Source of the DNA: a virus
Direction: 5' to 3' (one strand)
Length of the DNA stretch: 64,000 nucleotides
IMG/VR virus record: IMGVR_UViG_3300025652_000041
Location: 27,904-91,903 of that record
Both the position numbers and the translations under genes were made by a program. Position 1 is the stretch's first letter, and each line of letters opens with the position of its first letter. The notes under the pieces are model-generated. The model did not search any database, was not told the DNA's origin, and was given only the letters and a program-made list of their open reading frames with translations. Below, piece after piece: positions 58,897 through 64,000 of the stretch.

Positions 58897-59817
58897 ATGT
58901 CTTTTGCAAACCTAAAAAGTCGTTCTACCGACATTTCTAAATTAGTATCTGCCGCTCAAGAAGCATCTGGTACTAACACCAAAACCAATAAGTACGATGA
59001 CGAACGTAAGTGGAAACCAACCGTTGATGATAACGGCAATGGTTACGCAGTAGTCCGTTTCCTTCCTGCAATGGAAGGTCAAGATATGCCTTGGGTACGA
59101 TATTGGGATCACGGATTCAAAGGCCCTCAAGGTCAATGGTACATCGAGAAATCGTTGACTACCATCGGTCAGAAGGATCCTGTATCCGAACTGAATTCAC
59201 GTCTGTGGAACTCGGGTATCGAAGATGACAAAGAAACTGCACGTAAACAGAAGCGCCGTCTTCACTACGTGTCCAATATCCTTGTGGTAAACGATCCTGC
59301 AAACCCATCGAACAATGGTAAAGTATTTTACTATGAGTTTGGTAAGAAGATCTTTGACAAAATCATGGATCTGATGCAACCACAATTCCCTGGCGAAACT
59401 CCTATCAACCCATTTGATTTTTGGAATGGTGCTGACTTCGAACTGAAGATTCGTAATGTTGCGGGTTACCGTAACTATGATAAGTCGGAGTTCAAGTCCA
59501 CTTCTGCATTGTATGAGTCGGACGAGACTAAACTCGAAGCCACTTATAATCAACAGTATGACTTGGGTGAGTTCGTAGATCCTGCTAACTTTAAAACCTA
59601 TCAGGAATTAGAGTCACGTCTGGAATTGGTATTGGGTACTGCGGTAGGTGCTAACACCACTATCCGTAATGAAGCATTAACTCAGACTGCGGAATCGAAC
59701 GTTGGACGTTCTGCACCACAACCTGAGATCGTTTCTGCTCCTGCACCAAAGGTAGGTGCTGTCGCGGAGGAAGATGACACACTATCTTACTTTGCGCAGA
59801 TGGCACAGGAAGACTAA
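58897..59817 (+). CDS. 32: Single-stranded DNA-binding protein gp32
   Basis: A 306-residue protein with SD TGGAG. The N-terminal basic cooperativity region (Ser-Phe-Ala-Asn-Leu-Lys-Ser-Arg) is followed by the OB-fold core: Tyr-Ala-Val-Val-Arg-Phe-Leu-Pro-Ala, Pro-Trp-Val-Arg-Tyr-Trp-Asp-His-Gly-Phe, and Gly-Lys-Val-Phe-Tyr-Tyr-Glu-Phe-Gly-Lys. The acidic C-terminal tail (about 280-306, Glu-Glu-Asp-Asp) would bind replication partners. The T4 zinc ligands (three Cys) are missing here, replaced by Asp-Pro-Val-Ser-Glu-Leu, as in cyanophage gp32, so it is not a zinc protein. Length is close to T4 gp32 (301). Confidence 0.93.
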   Translation: MSFANLKSRSTDISKLVSAAQEASGTNTKTNKYDDERKWKPTVDDNGNGYAVVRFLPAMEGQDMPWVRYWDHGFKGPQGQWYIEKSLTTIGQKDPVSELNSRLWNSGIEDDKETARKQKRRLHYVSNILVVNDPANPSNNGKVFYYEFGKKIFDKIMDLMQPQFPGETPINPFDFWNGADFELKIRNVAGYRNYDKSEFKSTSALYESDETKLEATYNQQYDLGEFVDPANFKTYQELESRLELVLGTAVGANTTIRNEALTQTAESNVGRSAPQPEIVSAPAPKVGAVAEEDDTLSYFAQMAQED

Positions 59818-59823
59818 AGATTA

Positions 59824-59847
59824 GGGGGACGAAAGTCCCCCTTTTTT
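59824..59847 (+). terminator. Strong Rho-independent terminator after gene 32 (GAAA loop)
   Basis: GGGGGAC - GAAA - GTCCCCC followed by TTTTTT. It separates gene 32 from the converging tail operon; the T-run serves the plus strand only. Confidence 0.92.
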
Positions 59848-61942
59848 ATGATAAAGCATAAGTCCTATCGTTCTGATCAACTGTCGGTTGATTCTGTGAC
59901 ATAATCGCAGCAGTACTTGAGTTGTTATTATTAGTAACTGAATTAGAACTCGGTGCATTTACTAATACTGCATTAGCACCTTGTTCTGATTTTAACTTAG
60001 TGTTCTCACTTTGTGCCTGGGTAAGACCATTGTCTCTAGGTGATCTCATTGATCTCGAAGAAGATCTTTCGACATTAATTTCTGGTGATAACTTGGTGAC
60101 CTCAACCTTTGGTTCTGGTTTAGATACACTTTCAAGTTTATCAATTTGTGCTTGAGTCTTGTCTATATTCAATGCAGCAGATGCGGTACCTGTTTTCTCA
60201 AAACGTGCTTCTGCTCTTTCGAGTTTCCTTTCTAAATAAGCAAGACGTTCCGCATCTCTGGATTGCACCACAACTTCTACTTCTTCTTTGACTTGTGGTT
60301 TATCGACAACTTGCAAGACTTCTTCTTCCTTATCGGCAACGGTAGGTGTATCAGGTAGAACAGGCACTTCTGAATATGGTTGAGTACTTGGAGTAGTTTG
60401 TTGTTTGGTTGTTCCACCATCGTCACCATCAAATCCGAAGAAATTTCCTACGGATTCTAATGCACCAGATGCCATATTCTTGATATCATCCATACTAGGA
60501 ATCAACCCCATGACAAACTCCTTGATATCAGTAATCATTTGATTGATAGGTTCCATCAAGTAACCAATCGGATCTTCGCTCTCCATGAAACCATTCCAGA
60601 ACTCTTTGATACCTTCGATCATGGAAGTGACTTTGTCTGGTATAGCACGTATCATCGACTCCATATTCATCATAACTTCACTGAACATCTCTGAGAACGA
60701 GAAACTGTCCAAGAAAGTAGAGAAGTTTTCGAAACCCAACATACCTGATATCCAAGAGATACCGTCTTTTAGGAGATCTACTAAACTCAATACTGCACCA
60801 TTGATCGCACCGGTCATGAATGCGTATACGCCACCGATGATATCACCTGACTTGAATTTACTCAGAGATGCTTTAATACCTTCGTACAAACCAATAGCGA
60901 TTGTGAGTGGCCAACCAAAGAATCTACCTAGTGCACCAAACACTTTGAAGATATTAGGCGCAATTCCTCGCATGTACGCGACGACATCCTTCATTGGTTT
61001 TACTATCTTACTAAAGGAATCTTTGATACCTCCTGCGAATTTACCCACACTAGCAAATGATTGACCTGCTGATCTGAATGCTCCAATAACTGTCTGGAAT
61101 CCAGTTGTGATAGATGTACCGACACTCTTGACGAACTTTACAGAATCGGTAAAGATTTTACCCATACCTCTGAATGTCTTTTCGAACATATTCAGAGAAC
61201 GGAAAGTACCGGTTACAGATTGTGATAGTCCCTTGACACCATTCATACCTGCTTTGAATGCATTAGATATATTACTGAAGGCGTTAGTGATAGGTTTTAC
61301 AAAATTCTTAAAACCATCAACATATAACTTCACCCCTATCTTAATATCAGTGACAAGTGATTTGATGCCAGTACCCAAGTCTTTAAAGACCTTGACCACA
61401 CTAGAAGCAAAGTCGGTAACCGGTTTGAAAACATCCTTCAATTTCTTCACGATATTACCACTTGCAAGTTTAACAAGATCGGAAATTTTTTTTCCTAATG
61501 GAGCGAAGAAGTTTGTAATAGGACGTAATAGAAACTTGACACCCGACAGAATAGTCTTGAAGGTTCCTGATATAACATTCTTTATAAGTTTTGCGGTGTC
61601 TGTAATAGCCTTCATCCATCCTATCGCAAGACCTTTAGCAAAACCAAGAACCATGGTAGGAATACCGATGAGTAAATCTAAGATACCGCCAGTCTTCTTA
61701 TCGAGATCTGGACGTTCGGGCCCGGTTCCTCCACCTGTAGGAGATGTTCTACCAGAATCTCGACGGGCCTCTTCTCTGTCACCAGCCTGACCTCTGAACT
61801 CGCCCAGAAGATCCTTCATAGTTTTCTTTAGGTCATCAACACCTTCACTTGTTGTTGCAGTGTTCTTGATGACCTGATCAGATTGTTTCGCATTCTCTTC
61901 TCTTAGAAGTTGAATCGAGGTTTGTAGTAAAGCATCTGCCAT
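59846..61942 (-). CDS. Tail tape-measure-like protein
   Basis: A 698-residue protein on the minus strand. The N-terminal 100 residues are helical and charged. Residues about 90-520 contain repeated short hydrophobic segments separated by Lys/Asp helices (Gly-Phe-x-x-x, Phe-x-x-Val, Ala-x-Gly-Met), predicted to be long helices with membrane-like stretches. C-terminal Pro/Ser/Gln-rich part. Tape measures combine such hydrophobic helices with this position: right after the tail-assembly chaperone genes. T4 gp29 is 590 residues; identity to gp29 is not established by eye. Confidence 0.7.
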   Translation of the reverse strand: MADALLQTSIQLLREENAKQSDQVIKNTATTSEGVDDLKKTMKDLLGEFRGQAGDREEARRDSGRTSPTGGGTGPERPDLDKKTGGILDLLIGIPTMVLGFAKGLAIGWMKAITDTAKLIKNVISGTFKTILSGVKFLLRPITNFFAPLGKKISDLVKLASGNIVKKLKDVFKPVTDFASSVVKVFKDLGTGIKSLVTDIKIGVKLYVDGFKNFVKPITNAFSNISNAFKAGMNGVKGLSQSVTGTFRSLNMFEKTFRGMGKIFTDSVKFVKSVGTSITTGFQTVIGAFRSAGQSFASVGKFAGGIKDSFSKIVKPMKDVVAYMRGIAPNIFKVFGALGRFFGWPLTIAIGLYEGIKASLSKFKSGDIIGGVYAFMTGAINGAVLSLVDLLKDGISWISGMLGFENFSTFLDSFSFSEMFSEVMMNMESMIRAIPDKVTSMIEGIKEFWNGFMESEDPIGYLMEPINQMITDIKEFVMGLIPSMDDIKNMASGALESVGNFFGFDGDDGGTTKQQTTPSTQPYSEVPVLPDTPTVADKEEEVLQVVDKPQVKEEVEVVVQSRDAERLAYLERKLERAEARFEKTGTASAALNIDKTQAQIDKLESVSKPEPKVEVTKLSPEINVERSSSRSMRSPRDNGLTQAQSENTKLKSEQGANAVLVNAPSSNSVTNNNNSSTAAIMSQNQPTVDQNDRTYALS

Positions 61943-61943
61943 T

Positions 61944-62135
61944 TTAGTTTCTCATCTGTTCTTGTTTAATACGATCGTTTTCTTCTTTAACATATTCAAC
62001 TAACATAGCAACGTAGATCTCCCTCTCCCACGGCAACATCATTTCAATTTCAGTCAAACTATAACTATGATGTTGTATCAGTGAAAAATTAGTTTTATAA
62101 TAATTCACTAGACTATCATGAGAAAGGTTTAGGAT
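61944..62135 (-). CDS. 51: gp51-like tail-assembly frame, likely expressed by -1 frameshift from gp26
   Basis: The frame is open from about 62183 to 61944, but lacks an ATG with ribosome site near its upstream end (the first start codon is a TTG inside gp26). After the slippery heptamer it begins Ile-Leu-Asn-Leu-Ser-His. The body carries Tyr-Ser-Leu-Thr-Glu-Ile-Glu-Met-Met-Leu-Pro-Trp-Glu-Arg-Glu-Ile-Tyr-Val, the gp51-like signature of marine T4-like phages. In T4 gp51 assists baseplate hub assembly. As a fusion extension of gp26 it would be the counterpart of lambda GT. Confidence 0.7.
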   Translation of the reverse strand: MLNLSHDSLVNYYKTNFSLIQHHSYSLTEIEMMLPWEREIYVAMLVEYVKEENDRIKQEQMRN

Positions 62136-62156
62136 AAAAAATCCTGCATACCTTTC
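62122..62156 (-). promoter_or_regulatory. Programmed -1 frameshift site with surrounding stem
   Basis: Minus-strand T TTT TTA at 62141-62135 lies in the gp26 reading frame as GAT TTT TTA, two codons before the TAA stop, forming X XXY YYZ. On the same mRNA GAAAGGT (62156-62150) pairs with ACCTTTC (62128-62122) and AGGAT (62145-62141) pairs with ATCCT (62135-62131), giving a two-part stem enclosing the site. After slipping, translation continues Ile-Leu-Asn-Leu in the gp51 frame. A classical stimulator would lie 5-9 bases downstream, so the effect of this stem is uncertain. Confidence 0.75.
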
Positions 62157-62833
62157 AAAGTCACACTGTTCTGTTCCCCACAACCTTCACACGCAAATGT
62201 CTCGGTGTGTATCATTGCGGGCATTGCTTCAAGAAATTCACCTAACTTCCTGAATTGTCCTTGGGTCATAGACTCGATGAAATCCATTAGTTCTTCCTTC
62301 GATGTGTCACTGGAAGAGACTCTTTCTTCTTCGGTCAAGATTGCATTGATACATGTGGCAACCAAGTTAAAACCTACTGTAAGTTCATCTCCGGTCAAAT
62401 CACTTGACTGGATATCAACATACGATGGATATTTCATTTCAACACTAACACTGTCTGTCAATTCTATGACGTTACTGAGTTCACTAGTAGACACATCAAT
62501 TGAACCAATATCGATAGATCTTTCGTTCTTATGATCACAACTAGAACATTTCAACAACACTGTCGCGGATTCGCCCACAGACTTCGATCGTATCTGAGTA
62601 AACAGATATTCAATATCGAATGTTGTCAATGCATTAACATCGATTTCATTTTGAATACAAGCGTCTAATGTGTTGACAATTGCATTCAGTGCTTCTTTTT
62701 GATCGCCAGTTTCAAATGCGATCATCAATACCTTTTCTTCTTTGACCAAGTAAGGTCTATAAGAAACAACTTCTTTAGTAGAAGGAATCTTACATGAATA
62801 CTGCGGTGATGTATTTAACTTAGGTAATGCCAT
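62129..62833 (-). CDS. 26: Baseplate hub/tail-assembly protein gp26-like
   Basis: A 234-residue protein, SD GGAGA. Opens Met-Ala-Leu-Pro-Lys-Leu-Asn-Thr-Ser-Pro; Tyr-Arg-Pro-Tyr-Leu-Val-Lys-Glu-Glu-Lys (about 25-34) is the T4 base-plate (gp26, PF12322-type) motif, then Leu-Thr-Thr-Phe-Asp-Ile-Glu-Tyr-Leu-Phe. Two CxxC pairs (Cys-Ser-Ser-Cys and Cys-Glu-Gly-Cys) suggest a bound zinc. The reading frame ends in the frameshift site, so a fraction of ribosomes should make a gp26-gp51 fusion. It lies between a tube-like protein and the tape measure. Confidence 0.8.
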   Translation of the reverse strand: MALPKLNTSPQYSCKIPSTKEVVSYRPYLVKEEKVLMIAFETGDQKEALNAIVNTLDACIQNEIDVNALTTFDIEYLFTQIRSKSVGESATVLLKCSSCDHKNERSIDIGSIDVSTSELSNVIELTDSVSVEMKYPSYVDIQSSDLTGDELTVGFNLVATCINAILTEEERVSSSDTSKEELMDFIESMTQGQFRKLGEFLEAMPAMIHTETFACEGCGEQNSVTLKGMQDFLS

Positions 62834-62862
62834 TATATTCTCCAGTGTTTTTAATAATTTAT

Positions 62863-63591
62863 TTAACCAAATAATTTTGAGAAGATTCCACCGATCGCTC
62901 CACGAGCGATGTTCTCTCCGTCTTTTGTGTAGTCTCCGACTTCACTTTCCCAATCAGTAAATGATAGTTGTACACTCAATTCCAATACACCTTCTTCACC
63001 ATTACCTAATTGTTGATCAGTCAACGATGTTGGATAACACTCCAACAAAGTACATTGATATGTTTTCTTCATTTGAAAAGAAGCACCTGCATCAAGTTCT
63101 CCTTGTGCGAGATCTATAGGCCCTACTTTCGGTAATCTGTTTTTCAGGAAGGATGGGATCTTATCCGTAAACCCTAACTGTTTCTTGATTATAGAAAGTC
63201 TCAGACCTCTTTCCATAGTAGTTATTGTTACAGGATATGTATAATCATCGAAGTACCCTACTGTACGATTCAATTGATTATGCGCTTCGTTCTGCCAGTT
63301 CTCGAAGTACTGACGAACCAGATGATTGTTTGCAACCAAAAACGTCATTGTCATATCTGTGGTAGCATATCCATTTGCGAACTTTCGGTTGGTCGTACCA
63401 ATCGCATGATCTATAGACATTATCTGTCTACCCGGCAACGTTGCAACAGTACAAAATAGATTCAACTCTCGTGCGTCCATTTTGAAACTTTCTATTTGGG
63501 GTAGGGTGACCATGAACTGATTACCCTTGGCAAGTCCACCTGAACCACCTATTTGACCCTTTAGGTCTTCGATTGAAAATCCTGAACTCAT
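62863..63591 (-). CDS. Tail-tube (gp19-fold) protein
   Basis: A 242-residue protein. Gly-Asn-Gln-Phe-Met-Val-Thr-Leu-Pro (about 22-30), Leu-Phe-Cys-Thr-Val-Ala-Thr-Leu-Pro-Gly-Arg-Gln-Ile (about 45-57), Gly-Tyr-Ala-Thr-Thr-Asp-Met-Thr-Met-Thr-Phe-Leu-Val, and the later Glu-Cys-Tyr-Pro-Thr-Ser-Leu-Thr match the T4 gp19/gp54-type tube fold. It is either a tube protein or a baseplate-tube initiator. It overlaps the next gene by four bases. Confidence 0.75.
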   Translation of the reverse strand: MSSGFSIEDLKGQIGGSGGLAKGNQFMVTLPQIESFKMDARELNLFCTVATLPGRQIMSIDHAIGTTNRKFANGYATTDMTMTFLVANNHLVRQYFENWQNEAHNQLNRTVGYFDDYTYPVTITTMERGLRLSIIKKQLGFTDKIPSFLKNRLPKVGPIDLAQGELDAGASFQMKKTYQCTLLECYPTSLTDQQLGNGEEGVLELSVQLSFTDWESEVGDYTKDGENIARGAIGGIFSKLFG

Positions 63592-64000
63592 CGTATCATC
63601 TGCCTACTATCGTAATGAACCTTATAACTGTTTCGTTTGCGGAACTGTGCGGTTGGCAGAAAGATTGCAATCTCCCATTCTGGTGCAGGTACTTCCGCAA
63701 AACGACTGGTAACCTGAGAATTCAAATAATGTTTAACACATGGTTTGAAGTATCTCAGATTCGAAGATTTCTTTAACATTCTATATGTCAAAGAAAACTT
63801 ATCATCTTCACTCAACTTACTACCTTGGATATCCATGATGTTCGCAAAGAACTGCATCCTCAACTTGGGTGGCAGATAGTGTAGATTCAATCCTAAGAAT
63901 CCACCCTTCGCAGGCCCAAGAACAATCACCAATGGAAATGCATCATAGTATGGTAGTTTGTCTTTATGTTTAGGATCATAGGTAAACATGAACATACCAC
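63588..64000 (-). CDS. Conserved virion protein, N-terminus outside the window
   Basis: The frame is open to base 64000, so the start is missing; 137 residues are visible. Phe-Thr-Tyr-Asp-Pro-Lys-His-Lys-Asp-Lys-Leu-Pro-Tyr-Tyr-Asp-Ala-Phe-Pro-Leu, Gly-Phe-Leu-Gly-Leu-Asn-Leu-His-Tyr-Leu-Pro and Trp-Glu-Ile-Ala-Ile-Phe-Leu-Pro are patterns I recall from an abundant virion protein of marine T4-like phages. It lies upstream of the tube-like gene and overlaps it, so it belongs to the tail operon. Its T4 name is not certain. Confidence 0.6.
   Translation of the reverse strand, partial: GMFMFTYDPKHKDKLPYYDAFPLVIVLGPAKGGFLGLNLHYLPPKLRMQFFANIMDIQGSKLSEDDKFSLTYRMLKKSSNLRYFKPCVKHYLNSQVTSRFAEVPAPEWEIAIFLPTAQFRKRNSYKVHYDSRQMIR

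Noticed and set aside
61107-61790. 227-codon open frame on the plus strand, with another at 60585-61064
   Set aside because: Both are antisense to the tape measure gene, whose frame, length and position are clear. No ribosome site; the composition is a mirror of the helical repeats.
1-64000. Assignment to a cyanobacterial host because many small genes resemble those of cyanophages
   Set aside because: No photosynthesis or cyanobacterial metabolic genes (psbA, hli, petE and similar) are seen in this window; shared genes are also found in other marine T4-like phages.

Overview
This window is 64 kb from a large double-stranded DNA bacteriophage: a T4-like contractile-tailed myovirus of the marine type. 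The T4 core genes show it: gp32-like single-stranded DNA-binding protein, gp33-like late-transcription co-activator, gp26/gp51-like tail-assembly genes, a tape measure, a gp19-fold tail protein, a gp31/GroES-like co-chaperonin, NrdA/NrdB, PhoH, GH24 lysozyme and a spanin pair. Many small unknown genes resemble, from memory, conserved genes of T4-like cyanophages and other marine myoviruses. No photosynthesis gene is present. Lipoprotein signals and a two-component spanin argue for a Gram-negative host, and the promoters are textbook sigma-70 type (17-base spacer). The host cannot be named from this sequence.

Layout. 1-4457: end of a sugar-modification block, then late genes for exported proteins (a Csu/SCPU-pilin-like protein and a PapD-chaperone-like protein among them). 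4458-17961: early-type region of short, tightly packed genes behind near-identical promoters (TTGACT-N17-GATAAT plus a conserved leader), with metallopeptidases, a DUF932 protein, a GDV-repeat protein, two tandem ATP-grasp enzymes and a PD-(D/E)XK nuclease. 17957-26702: late structural/internal block in which many proteins begin with the same short tag, like the T4 capsid-targeting sequence; a nucleic-acid-ligase-like and a nucleotidyltransferase-like enzyme carry it, and an overprinted 87-residue gene lies inside the ligase gene. 26718-31232: glycosyltransferase, asparagine-synthetase-like and methyltransferase genes. 31229-35887: nucleotide-precursor operon: nrdA fused to a glutaredoxin, an SGNH hydrolase, nrdB, a zinc ribbon and a complete aspartate 1-decarboxylase (PanD). 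35889-41659: GIY-YIG-like endonuclease, early cassettes, PhoH, lysozyme, HAD phosphatase. 41701-52384: dense glycan/small-molecule modification cluster (carbamoyltransferase, 2OG-Fe oxygenase, radical SAM/SPASM, methyltransferase, at least six glycosyltransferase-like genes) with the GroES-like gene, spanins and a thermonuclease embedded. 52571-53443: a tagged P-loop kinase. 54676-58771: more early cassettes, then gp33. 58897-59817: gp32. 59846-64000: a minus-strand tail module in the order unknown virion protein, tail-tube-like protein, gp26, gp51, tape measure.

Most notable: (i) gp26 ends in a perfect U UUU UUA slippery heptamer that would shift ribosomes -1 into the gp51 frame, which has no ATG start of its own near the overlap; with the tube-like gene before and tape measure after, this copies the lambda V-G-T-H arrangement. 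(ii) A suite of putative virion-packaged proteins share an N-terminal F-x-x-[FYIL]-x-x-E tag, mostly ending in [IL]-x-E, the T4 prohead protease consensus. (iii) An overprinted gene with a local codon-use disturbance. (iv) Phage-encoded PanD with every catalytic residue at canonical numbering. (v) A hairpin hiding the ribosome-binding site of the carbamoyltransferase gene.

Transcription appears two-layered. Sigma-70 promoters serve the small-gene cassettes, the nrd operon and gp32. T4-type late boxes (TATAAATA) precede the exported-protein, internal-protein and kinase genes and also gp32. Functions are inferred from motifs read by eye; no database search was run.
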